Shown here: in pieces, positions 23,003-30,738 of the stretch | How positions within the stretch are numbered: the first letter of the stretch is position 1 | Layout: each line of letters opens with the position of its first letter | Origin: Pseudomonas helleri | GTDB lineage: Bacteria > Pseudomonadota > Gammaproteobacteria > Pseudomonadales > Pseudomonadaceae | DNA: 32,011 nt | NCBI RefSeq assembly: GCF_009600315.1 | Contig: NZ_WIWC01000052.1 | Location: forward strand, 1 to 32,011 | Direction of reading: 5' to 3' | The notes under the pieces: model-generated | Databases searched by the model: none | What the model was told of the DNA's origin: nothing | Seen by the model: the letters and a program-made list of their open reading frames with translations, nothing else | Program-made: the position numbers and the translations under genes

Positions 23003-24034
23003 TTAAGGTGCAAGTCCATAGCGCAGACGGGCCTTGGATTTAGGATTGGTGATGCGCGCAATGATGGCGCATTGGGGGCACCAGTGGTTGCTGCGGATTG
23101 TCGCCAGTGCAGCTCTCCAGAAGTGGCCTCGGTGGCAGACCCATTCCATTGGCGTCGAATTATTGGTGTATACGGTTGACATGCATTGGCCGCCCCTTTT
23201 TATGGCATCGGCTTGCGCCGTTTCAAGGGTCAGGCGCTTTTTATCGTTGGCGCAAAGAGGGCACCAGCCTCCACGTACGACTCGCTTGCCCAACGCTTGC
23301 CACTCATGACCTTGTTTGCAACGAAATCCATAACGCACACCCACTCCCCGGTACGTCCCTTGACTCAGGCATTCGCCACCGTGGCTGGCGGCGATTGCTT
23401 GCAGTCGTTCGAGGCCATTGGGCATCAGGTATTGTTCGCTCCTATGCAGCCAGGAGCACCGTTTGCACCAGCTGCCGCGCAATACCTCATGACCTTGAGC
23501 GTTCCACTCATGGCCCTTGGCGCAACGGAAAGGGTAAAAGTGAGCACTGTTTTCATACACGTGGGCCAAACATTCGCCACCACGCGCAGCTGCGGCCTGG
23601 CGGATCTTTTCCATTCCCCCTTCCAGACGCAGGCGATGGCTGTGGACACGACGCATGCACAAGGGGCAGGCAGGAGATTTGGCAACATGGCGCCCCCTGC
23701 GTTGCCACAGGTGCCCACAGCTGCACTTGAACGAATACAGTGCTTGCTCGCCCTCCCAGCAAGTTGCCAGGCACGTAGCCCCCACTGAATGTGCGGCCCT
23801 GTGTATAGCCTGCAAGCGCACCTCTGCGGCGCACTGTTTGCAACCCGTAACATTAGCCCGCAGCAGGGCGGATGGGGCAGTAAAAATCACATGGCCGTGC
23901 TCGCAATTAAAACAATGCGCCACATGCCAGCCGCGCCAGGTGGTTTCAGGGCTGGAATAACCCAAACGGTCAACCACCGCGCGCAGGCGTTTGGAATGGT
24001 CTAACACAGCATGCAATACAGTTGTGTGGTTCAT
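23003..24034 (-). CDS. Protein with five tandem CHCC zinc-binding repeats
   Basis: 343 residues with no assigned function. Five units share C-x3-H, a spacer, then C-x2-C: C44/H48/C65/C68, C104/H108/C123/C126, C171/H175/C190/C193, C239/H243/C258/C261 and C300/H304/C319/C322. Four of the five spacers are exactly 14 residues. Most units also have GHxW after the histidine and W-C just before the last pair, and units 2-5 are preceded by a GGxC-like segment (C88, C155, C222, C284). Repeat spacing is 60-68 residues. This resembles treble-clef/zinc-ribbon repeats such as those called probable zinc-ribbon domains (DUF4379-like), often linked to nucleic acid binding. No catalytic domain is visible. The ATG has no clear ribosome-binding site; AT-rich DNA lies upstream. 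Confidence 0.82.
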   Translation of the reverse strand: MNHTTVLHAVLDHSKRLRAVVDRLGYSSPETTWRGWHVAHCFNCEHGHVIFTAPSALLRANVTGCKQCAAEVRLQAIHRAAHSVGATCLATCWEGEQALYSFKCSCGHLWQRRGRHVAKSPACPLCMRRVHSHRLRLEGGMEKIRQAAAARGGECLAHVYENSAHFYPFRCAKGHEWNAQGHEVLRGSWCKRCSWLHRSEQYLMPNGLERLQAIAASHGGECLSQGTYRGVGVRYGFRCKQGHEWQALGKRVVRGGWCPLCANDKKRLTLETAQADAIKRGGQCMSTVYTNNSTPMEWVCHRGHFWRAALATIRSNHWCPQCAIIARITNPKSKARLRYGLAP

Positions 24035-24138
24035 GATTTTTTTTGTTTTATTGACGTACGATTAATTCACACGGCAGGGAAGTCGACTCCACGTGTGAGC
24101 GGGGTAGGCGCATACAAGGGCCGTGTAATCAGGAGCTA

Positions 24139-24546
24139 TTACAGGCTGGAAGCAGGCTTTATTCGGAAGAAGTCATACAAACTGAATACACAGATGTTTA
24201 TTGCAAATGAAAGGACAAACAAAAAAGCAAACAGACGGGCCATGGCCTTGTAAAGAGAGGCGAAGGACACGCCAAAAATAATGATGGTTATGTTGTGGAA
24301 GTAAAACTCCACGGTGTAGACACTGGCAAATATACAGCCCAGTAAAAAAGAACAACCCAATGTCGAACCCCAGTTGTTTTTCAGGGAGATAAAATATTTT
24401 CGGTCATGGCGAAGTATAAGCACCGGGATAAGGATCGTGCAGGCTGCGATTAAAACAGTGTCACTGATCATGCCTGACGGGGTGTAATAATTGGCCGCGA
24501 TCACCAATGCCGTGTAAGTGATCACGAATAGCGTCTTGGTTGGCAT
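24139..24546 (-). CDS. Hypothetical four-helix membrane protein
   Basis: 135 residues with four hydrophobic segments at about 5-21, 29-45, 62-82 and 85-125 (the last may be two helices). The sequence ends in a short basic tail, FFRIKPASSL. I do not recognise the family. The gene is clearly AT-richer than its neighbours, with many ATA and AAA codons, consistent with recent transfer. It lies upstream of the zinc-repeat gene on the same strand, separated by about 100 bases, so the two may be cotranscribed. A weak ribosome-binding site (aagagag) lies upstream of the ATG. Confidence 0.7.
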   Translation of the reverse strand: MPTKTLFVITYTALVIAANYYTPSGMISDTVLIAACTILIPVLILRHDRKYFISLKNNWGSTLGCSFLLGCIFASVYTVEFYFHNITIIIFGVSFASLYKAMARLFAFLFVLSFAINICVFSLYDFFRIKPASSL

Positions 24547-24851
24547 CAGTGTCCATCTCTCTTATTAGTAGGAGGGCGCAGGTGGAAGTTGTCGTATGGT
24601 TAATGGGGCATTAATTCTTGTTTTAGTGTCTTGCCTGACGCGAGGGTGAACTGACTCGTGTCAGAATAATGAGTCGCGAAAGGTAACAATCTTGATTACA
24701 TTCTGGCTGTAGGATTCATCCCGTTAATTCAAGGCTAATAACGGTAGTTGCGTAGGATTTATCCTTTCCCATGCGAAATCTCTGAGTCACAGCCTACTGG
24801 CTCATGACGTACAACAACGCCTACACTGCTTCTCCGCGAAAGGAGCCTGCC
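24547..24851. promoter_or_regulatory. Intergenic region upstream of pdxB with two GGATNNATCC palindromes
   Basis: The 305 bases between the divergent membrane-protein gene and pdxB are AT-rich. Two near-identical copies of gtaggattcatcc (24709-24721) and gtaggatttatcc (24752-24764) each contain a GGAT-N2-ATCC palindrome, 43 bases apart (about four helical turns). They could be paired operator sites. I cannot assign a promoter. A further in-frame ATG at 24804 is rejected as the pdxB start because the ATG at 24852 has aaggag upstream. Confidence 0.45.
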
Positions 24852-25994
24852 ATGTTGATTGTTGCTGACGAAAATATTCCGCTGATCGAAGCGTTCTTTG
24901 CCGGTTTCGGTGAAATACGCCGCTTACCTGGGCGCCAGATAACCCGCGCCGATGTGCATGATGCGGACGTGCTGCTGGTGCGTTCGGTGACGAAAGTCGA
25001 TCGTGAGTTGCTGGAAGGCAGCGCGGTAAGTTTTGTTGGAACCTGCACCATCGGCACTGATCACCTGGCGCTGGATTATTTTGATCAGGCAGGTATTCAG
25101 TGGGCCAGTGCTCCCGGTTGTAATGCCCGTGGTGTGGTAGACTACGTGCTCGGCAGCCTCCTGACATTGGCCGAAATCGAGGGCGTCGACCTGGTGCAGC
25201 GTACCTATGGCGTGGTGGGTGCGGGTGAGGTCGGCGGGCGTTTGGTCGAAGTGCTACGCGCATTGGGCTTTAAGGTGCTGGTCTGTGATCCGCCGCGCCA
25301 AGCAGCGGAAGGCGGCGATTTTGTGAGTCTGGAGCACATCATCGAGCACTGTGATGTACTCAGCCTGCATACCCCATTAACTAAAACCGCCAGTGATGCA
25401 ACTTGGCATCTATTGGATGTTGAACGTTTGAATCAGCTCAAGCCCGGTGCCTGGCTAATTAACGCCAGCCGCGGCGCTGTCGTGGATAACAGCGCATTGC
25501 GTGATGTGCTGATCCGTCGCGATGACCTTCAAGCCGTTCTGGATGTCTGGGAGGGCGAGCCTGGGGTCGATGTCGATCTGGCGGATCTGTGCGTACTGGC
25601 AACCCCACACATTGCTGGCTATAGCCTTGATGGCAAGCAACGCGGCACGGCGCAGGTGTATAAGGCGCTGTGTGATTTTCTCGCTCAACCCGCAGAGCTT
25701 CAGCTTGACGACTTGCTGCCCGCGCCGTGGTTGGCGAGCGTTCACTTGAGTGCCGACAGCGACCCGGCTTGGGCGTTGGCCATGCTGTGTCGTGGTGTCT
25801 ACGACCCGCGTCGCGACGATGCGGACTTTCGCCGCAGTCTGGTGGGCAGCGCCGAGGAACAAAAAATGGCCTTTGACGCTTTGCGCAAAAAATACCCGGT
25901 ACGTCGGGAGATCGAGGGGTTGAGGGTGCACGTCGAGGGTGAATCAGTGGCGTTGAGGCAGTTGGTCAAAGCGCTGGGGGCTGTGCTGGTGTGA
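24852..25994 (+). CDS. pdxB: Erythronate-4-phosphate dehydrogenase (PdxB)
   Basis: 380 residues from the ATG at 24852, which is preceded by aaggag with good spacing. It oxidises 4-phosphoerythronate in the DXP-dependent pyridoxal 5'-phosphate pathway. The NAD-binding motif is VVGAGEVGGR (121-130). The catalytic residues match the family: R207 (NASRGAVVD), E236 (DVWEGEP) and H253 (TPHIAGYS). The extra C-terminal domain (about 290-380) that distinguishes PdxB from other D-2-hydroxyacid dehydrogenases is present and of normal length. Confidence 0.96.
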   Translation: MLIVADENIPLIEAFFAGFGEIRRLPGRQITRADVHDADVLLVRSVTKVDRELLEGSAVSFVGTCTIGTDHLALDYFDQAGIQWASAPGCNARGVVDYVLGSLLTLAEIEGVDLVQRTYGVVGAGEVGGRLVEVLRALGFKVLVCDPPRQAAEGGDFVSLEHIIEHCDVLSLHTPLTKTASDATWHLLDVERLNQLKPGAWLINASRGAVVDNSALRDVLIRRDDLQAVLDVWEGEPGVDVDLADLCVLATPHIAGYSLDGKQRGTAQVYKALCDFLAQPAELQLDDLLPAPWLASVHLSADSDPAWALAMLCRGVYDPRRDDADFRRSLVGSAEEQKMAFDALRKKYPVRREIEGLRVHVEGESVALRQLVKALGAVLV

Positions 25995-26003
25995 GGTCAA
26001 ACG

Positions 26004-26050
26004 AACGCTGTAACGGCAGTCACTGGCAGTGTGAGGGCCGTTACAGCGTT
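26004..26050. terminator. Long hairpin between pdxB and the convergent small gene, probable bidirectional terminator
   Basis: A perfect 14-bp stem (26004-26017 with 26037-26050) encloses a 19-base loop that can itself fold (cact/agtg). It lies between convergent genes and starts 10 bases after the pdxB stop. There is no T-run on either strand, so it could act as an RNA-stabilising hairpin instead. Confidence 0.6.
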
Positions 26051-26058
26051 AGATGGAA

Positions 26059-26235
26059 TCAGTCGTTACCAAAAGGTTTGAGCAGGCGCTTGTCCAGTTC
26101 GTGGCAGGCGTCCTGAATCATCTTTTCCGTGATCAGAATTTCTTTTCCCTGTTCATCAATCATCGCGCACCCCAGTGACTGCTGTGGTTGGGTTCGAATC
26201 ACTGGAATCGCCTGAGCATTGTGTTGCAAATCCAT
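26059..26235 (-). CDS. Small conserved hypothetical protein
   Basis: 58 residues from the ATG at 26233-26235, which has ggag eight bases upstream; an in-frame ATG at 26248 overlaps this site and is less likely. The protein is soluble and highly charged: MDLQHNAQAIPVI, a LGCAMIDEQGKEILIT beta-hairpin-like segment, and a helical EKMIQDACHELDKRLLKPF end. I recall similar short proteins in other Pseudomonas but know no function. It is transcribed alone, convergent with pdxB. Confidence 0.72.
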   Translation of the reverse strand: MDLQHNAQAIPVIRTQPQQSLGCAMIDEQGKEILITEKMIQDACHELDKRLLKPFGND

Positions 26236-26465
26236 GGCCTGTCTCCTCATCAGGGTGTAGCGCTAATGTAGTTCCGTTTAGTGACCAAGTTGTGACACAA
26301 CCTGGCGGCGAACTCAGTCCAACAGAAATATCCTGAAACTTCCACCCCCACTTTAGAACATTAAGGCCTAGGCTTGGTTGTCATGGGTCATATTCAAAGC
26401 GAGTGAGAAATATTCCCCGATTCAGGCCCTTTATCTTAGGCTTTTCACGCAGGTTCACCTTCTGG

Positions 26466-28244
26466 ATGCCCCGAATGTTTTCATCTCGTCAACGCCGTGC
26501 CATTCGTCTGGCCGCACATTTTGTATCGCCATACCGTTGGCATGCGGTGGGTGCCTTGTTAGCGCTGATCGTCACGGCGGGCATCACCCTGTCTATGGGG
26601 CAGGGCATCAAGCTGATGGTGGATAAGGGTTTCATGACCCAGTCACCGCACTTGCTGAATCAGTCCATCGGCTTTTTTCTGTTGCTGGTGCTGGGGCTTT
26701 CGGTGGGTACGTTTGTGCGCTTCTATCTGGTGTCATGGATAGGTGAGCGGGTGGTTGCTGATATTCGGCGGCAGGTGTTTAACCACCTGATCGACCTGCA
26801 TCCAGGGTTTTACGAAAACAACCGCAGTTCCGAAATTCAGTCCCGGCTGACCACAGACACCACACTGCTGCAGTCGGTGATTGGCTCGTCCCTGTCCCTG
26901 TTTTTGCGCAACAGTTTGATGGTGATTGGCGGCGTGGTGCTGCTGTTTATTACCAACCCCAAGCTCACCAGCATTGTGGTGGTGGCGCTGCCGCTGGTAC
27001 TGGCCCCCATTCTTATTTTCGGTCGACGGGTACGCAACCTCTCGCGCCAAAGTCAGGACCGTATTGCTGACGTTGGCAGCTACGTAGCCGAAGCCTTGGG
27101 CCAGATTAAAACGGTGCAAGCCTACAATCATCAGCAGCAGGATCAGCAGCGGTTTGCCACCACTGTAGAAAGCGCGTTTGCTACCGCGCGCAAGCGAATC
27201 GTGCAGCGGGCGTGGTTGATCACCCTGGTGATCTCGCTGGTGCTGGGTGCAGTCGGGGTGATGCTCTGGGTGGGCGGCATGGATGTCATTGCCGGGCGTA
27301 TTACCGGCGGTGAGCTGGCGGCGTTCGTGTTCTACAGCCTGGTGGTGGGCAGCGCGTTTGGCACCCTGAGCGAAGTGATTGGCGAATTGCAGCAGGCGGC
27401 TGGTGCGGCTCAACGAATTGATGAATTGCTGCAATCGAAAAGCCTGATTGAGCCTCCCGCCCAGGGTGTGCAGGTTTTACCCGCGCGCGTACAGGGCAAC
27501 CTGCACCTTGAAGCGCTGTATTTTGCTTACCCTTCGCGCCCTGAGAACTACGCGATCCAAGGACTGAGCCTGACGATCAAAGCGGGTGATACCCTAGCGC
27601 TGGTCGGGCCTTCCGGAGCCGGTAAATCCACCCTGTTTGATTTGCTGCTGCGTTTCTATGACCCGCAGCGGGGCCAGATCCTTCTCGAAGGCGTGCCCAT
27701 CGACCGACTGGACCCGCAAGACCTGCGACGCTGTTTTGCCTGGGTGTCGCAAAACCCGGCGTTATTTTTTGGCACTGTCGAAGACAACATTCGTTATGGT
27801 AATGCTCACGCCAGCGCCGCTCAGGTTGAAGCAGCGGCGCGTATCGCTCATGCCCATGACTTTATTTTGCAAATGCCTGAAGGCTATCAAACCCATTTGG
27901 GCGATGGTGGTCAGGGCTTGTCCGGCGGTCAGCGTCAACGGTTGGCGATAGCCCGGGCGCTGTTGGTGGATGCGCCAATATTGTTGCTGGACGAAGCCAC
28001 CAGTGCGCTGGATGCCCAGAGCGAACATTTAATCCAGCAAGCCTTGCCCAGCTTGATGAAAGGTCGCACAACGCTGGTAATTGCCCACCGTCTGGCGACG
28101 GTTCAGAACGCTGACAGGATCGCGGTCATGGACCAAGGCAAGCTGGTTGCCATTGGCACGCACACGCAACTGATTGCCAGTAATGCGCTGTATGCGCGGT
28201 TAGCGGCGTTGCAATTTAATGGCGGGGTGGCGGAGAACGCATAA
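26466..28244 (+). CDS. ABC exporter, MsbA-like transmembrane-ATPase fusion
   Basis: 592 residues from ATG 26466; GTG 26403 and ATG 26475 are alternatives and none has a strong ribosome-binding site. Residues about 25-310 form a six-helix exporter domain, with EIQSRLTTDTTLLQ in the first intracellular loop. The ATPase domain has GPSGAGKS (381-388, K387), a Q loop in VSQNPALFFG, the signature LSGGQ (485-489), Walker B ILLLDE (505-510) with catalytic E510, and the switch H541 (IAHR). It should act as a homodimer at the inner membrane. The cargo is unknown; relatives move lipids, drugs or peptides. Confidence 0.92.
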   Translation: MPRMFSSRQRRAIRLAAHFVSPYRWHAVGALLALIVTAGITLSMGQGIKLMVDKGFMTQSPHLLNQSIGFFLLLVLGLSVGTFVRFYLVSWIGERVVADIRRQVFNHLIDLHPGFYENNRSSEIQSRLTTDTTLLQSVIGSSLSLFLRNSLMVIGGVVLLFITNPKLTSIVVVALPLVLAPILIFGRRVRNLSRQSQDRIADVGSYVAEALGQIKTVQAYNHQQQDQQRFATTVESAFATARKRIVQRAWLITLVISLVLGAVGVMLWVGGMDVIAGRITGGELAAFVFYSLVVGSAFGTLSEVIGELQQAAGAAQRIDELLQSKSLIEPPAQGVQVLPARVQGNLHLEALYFAYPSRPENYAIQGLSLTIKAGDTLALVGPSGAGKSTLFDLLLRFYDPQRGQILLEGVPIDRLDPQDLRRCFAWVSQNPALFFGTVEDNIRYGNAHASAAQVEAAARIAHAHDFILQMPEGYQTHLGDGGQGLSGGQRQRLAIARALLVDAPILLLDEATSALDAQSEHLIQQALPSLMKGRTTLVIAHRLATVQNADRIAVMDQGKLVAIGTHTQLIASNALYARLAALQFNGGVAENA

Positions 28245-28282
28245 GCAGCTGCCATGACGGTCTTGCAGATACCCTAATAACC

Positions 28283-28410
28283 TGTAGCCGCTGACGAGGA
28301 ACGAAGGCTGCGATCGGCGGCAGAGCCGTCGCAAAACTGGCACGCCGCGGTGCCCTCGTTTGCGACCGCTTCGCGCTCGATCGCAGCCTTCGGCAGCGAC
28401 TACATTGCAG
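28283..28410. repeat. REPIN-like inverted pair of REP sequences
   Basis: The left arm (28283-28320, tgtagccgctg... cgaaggctgcgatcg) reappears inverted at about 28377-28405. The arms differ by a short insertion on the left (gacgaggaa) and a few substitutions. Between them lie nested pairs: gtcgcaaa 28328-28335 with tttgcgac 28359-28366, and ggcac 28339-28343 with gtgcc 28350-28354. This matches the extragenic palindromes common in fluorescens-group pseudomonads, mobilised by RAYT transposases. It separates the ABC exporter gene from the vgrG module. The rest of the 324-base gap (28245-28568) holds only the vgrG leader ORF and translation signals. Confidence 0.8.
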
Positions 28411-28536
28411 CGGTGTCAGTTGCACACCACAGTAAAACCGTTTCCATCTGACTCTTTGGGCGGAAGCGTCCGACATACAGATGTTTATTTGCCTTATCTA
28501 ATAACTCCCCAGTCAAAACTGACGAAGGAGCAGGCC

Positions 28537-28632
28537 ATGTCTCTCCTTTGCCTTCTGAGGAGACACGGATGCCGCCCACTTCCCCTTTGCCACGGATTAC
28601 CTTGTCCGTGCCGGGTTTACCCCATGAGCTGA
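28537..28632 (+). CDS. Possible 31-codon leader ORF overlapping the vgrG start
   Basis: An ATG at 28537 has the best ribosome-binding site in the region (gaaggag, seven bases upstream). The frame encodes a 31-residue cysteine- and leucine-rich peptide (MSLLCLLRRHGC...) and stops at 28630-28632, inside vgrG in a different frame. It may be a leader that affects vgrG translation, or noncoding chance. It has no recognisable family. Confidence 0.3.
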   Translation: MSLLCLLRRHGCRPLPLCHGLPCPCRVYPMS

Positions 28633-30665
28633 ATGTCCTGAAGTTCGATGGCCATGAAGCCATCAGTCAACCCTACCGCTTTGTCATTGATGTGGTGAGC
28701 CGTCAGCACGATCTGACCCCTGAATCTTTCTTGCATCAGCCCGCCTTTTTGGCCTTTGACGACCAGAAGAACGGCATCTTCGGACACATCCAACAGTTTG
28801 CCGTCCGTGACTCCAGCGCCGACCTCAGCCATTACCAATTAATCCTTGCGCCTCGGCTGCAAAGCTTGTCGTTGCGGGTCAACCAGCGCATTTTCCAGAA
28901 CCTGAGTGTTGAGCAGATCATCAGCCAGGTGCTCAAGGAACATCACCTTCAGTTGACCCTGGACGTCCTGTTCGAACTCGGCCCCCCCGGTTACGCACCC
29001 CGAGAATACTGCACCCAGTACAACGAAGATGACCTGCATTTCATTCGTCGCTTATGCGAAGAAGAGGGCTGGCATTTTCACTTCAGGCATTGCCCCACCG
29101 GCTGTGTGCTGGTATTTGGCGACACGCAGATGAACTTTGGCAAGCTGGCGCGGCCCCTGCCGTTCGTGCCCGCCAACGGCATGGCAGGCCATCAGCCTTC
29201 GATCAAGCGCTGGTGGGAACGTCAGCAAATCCACACTCGCCGCACCACCCAGCGCGATTACGATTTTGAGCGGCCTCATGTCACGCTGGAATCAGACTTT
29301 TTCAGTGGCCAGCCAGGCACCGTTGATGGCCACGCGCACCTTGAGGATTACACCTATGCGGCGCACGCCTTGCCTGAGCGACAGCTTCAGCGCCAGGTGC
29401 AGCGTACGCTGGAGCGCCTGCAGGTGGGGGCGCGTGTCGTCGATGGCAGCAGCGATGAGCCGTGTTTGCTGTCAGGGCATGTGCTGAGCCTTGAAGGCCA
29501 TCGACGTTACAGCCCCAAGGAGCTGTGGCTGCTGACTCACATTCATCACGAAGGCTATCAGCCGCAAGTGTTGCAGGAGCAGGCTGGCAGTGACTTGGCC
29601 TGGGCAAGCGCGGACTTTCAAGGCTATCGCAATACCTTCGAAGCCATGCCCGCAGAGGTGGCCTTCCGCCCGCAGCTTGAGCATCCCAAGACCCTGGTGG
29701 CGACTGGCCAGACCGCAGTGGTCACCGGCCCGCCCGGAGAAGAGATCCATTGCGATGAGTTTGGCCGGGTAAAAGTGCGCTTCCATTGGGACCGCAGCGG
29801 CATCGACACCGACCAAAGCAGTTGCTGGTTGCGCACCGTCAGCAACTGGGCGGGCAACCAATATGGCAGCCAGACCCTGCCGCGGGTCGGCATGGAAGTG
29901 ATGATTTTATTCCTTGAGGGTGATTGCGACCGGCCGGTTCTAAATGGCGCGCTGCATAACAAAACCCACACCGTGCCTTACGAGTTGCCGACGCATAAAA
30001 CCCGAAGTGTGTTCAAAACCCTCAGCTCGCCGGGGGGCGGTGGCTCCAATGAACTGCGCATCGAAGACCGCAAAGGCGCGGAACACATTTATGTGCACGC
30101 CGAACGCGACCTGCTGGCGCAGGTCAAGCATGACCACCGCCTCGAAGTCGGCCACGAGCAGCGCAGCCAGATCCATGGCAACTGCTACAGCCAGCTCAAC
30201 GCTGAAGAACATCACCACGTCACGGGCGAGCGCAAGGTGCAACTGTTGAGCAACGACCACCTCACCGTTGCCGGCAACAGCTTTAACAGCACCGGGCAGG
30301 TATTTGCGGTCATGGCCGGTCAGAAAGTGCATTTGCATGCAGGCGCCGAGGTGGTGATCGACGCGGGTGCCAGCCTGACCCTGAAAGCGGGAGGGCAGCA
30401 CATAGTGATTTCCGATGACGGGATCTTCAGCAGCGCCTTGATCCTGCCCGGCGGCTCTGCGGTCACGGGTGCGGCCCCGGTGCCAGCCTTGCCGGGGCTG
30501 GCGGGGGAGACGCCCCAAGCCACCGCTGCCCGATTGCTCGAATGGATGGAAACGCAGGGGGTGGGCATCAGTGACGCCCCGCAGCCGCCTCAAACCCCGT
30601 CGCCCGTGTGCAAAGACTGCCTGCAGCGCGCCAGTGAGCAGGTGCAGGCCGTCGTTGCTCGTTAA
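28569..30665 (+). CDS. vgrG: VgrG, type VI secretion tip protein
   Basis: 698 residues from the ATG at 28569, preceded by gaggag; a TTG at 28548 in the same frame is less likely. The N-terminal part (about 1-380) is gp27-like, with QPYRFVIDVVS and FIRRLCEEEGWHFHF. A gp5-like OB domain follows (about 385-475): HCDEFGRVKVRFHWDR, GSQTLPRVGMEVMILFLEGD. The needle is the repetitive beta-helix at about 500-625 (ending LTLKAGGQHIVISDDGIFSS). A proline-rich tail with VCKDC closes the protein; no extra effector domain is attached. It should cap the Hcp tube and carry an effector through the DUF4123 adaptor encoded next. No other T6SS structural gene is in the window, so this is an orphan vgrG module. 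Confidence 0.95.
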   Translation: MPPTSPLPRITLSVPGLPHELNVLKFDGHEAISQPYRFVIDVVSRQHDLTPESFLHQPAFLAFDDQKNGIFGHIQQFAVRDSSADLSHYQLILAPRLQSLSLRVNQRIFQNLSVEQIISQVLKEHHLQLTLDVLFELGPPGYAPREYCTQYNEDDLHFIRRLCEEEGWHFHFRHCPTGCVLVFGDTQMNFGKLARPLPFVPANGMAGHQPSIKRWWERQQIHTRRTTQRDYDFERPHVTLESDFFSGQPGTVDGHAHLEDYTYAAHALPERQLQRQVQRTLERLQVGARVVDGSSDEPCLLSGHVLSLEGHRRYSPKELWLLTHIHHEGYQPQVLQEQAGSDLAWASADFQGYRNTFEAMPAEVAFRPQLEHPKTLVATGQTAVVTGPPGEEIHCDEFGRVKVRFHWDRSGIDTDQSSCWLRTVSNWAGNQYGSQTLPRVGMEVMILFLEGDCDRPVLNGALHNKTHTVPYELPTHKTRSVFKTLSSPGGGGSNELRIEDRKGAEHIYVHAERDLLAQVKHDHRLEVGHEQRSQIHGNCYSQLNAEEHHHVTGERKVQLLSNDHLTVAGNSFNSTGQVFAVMAGQKVHLHAGAEVVIDAGASLTLKAGGQHIVISDDGIFSSALILPGGSAVTGAAPVPALPGLAGETPQATAARLLEWMETQGVGISDAPQPPQTPSPVCKDCLQRASEQVQAVVAR

Positions 30666-30738
30666 CTGGAGCGTTCAGGTGGCACACGCGTGGTGCCGGC
30701 AAAGCGCATGAATGGGGTCCGTGAATCAAGGAGTTTTT

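Noticed and set aside
23098..23788. Two overlapping open frames of about 200 codons on the plus strand opposite the zinc-repeat gene
   Set aside because: Both strands are open here, but only the minus frame shows five regular CHCC repeats. The plus frames have no motif.
26733..27434. 233-codon open frame opposite the ABC exporter
   Set aside because: Antisense to a complete exporter membrane domain, with a low-complexity His/Gln composition typical of a shadow frame.
29940..30593. 217-codon open frame opposite vgrG
   Set aside because: Antisense to the VgrG needle domain; no family features or translation signals.
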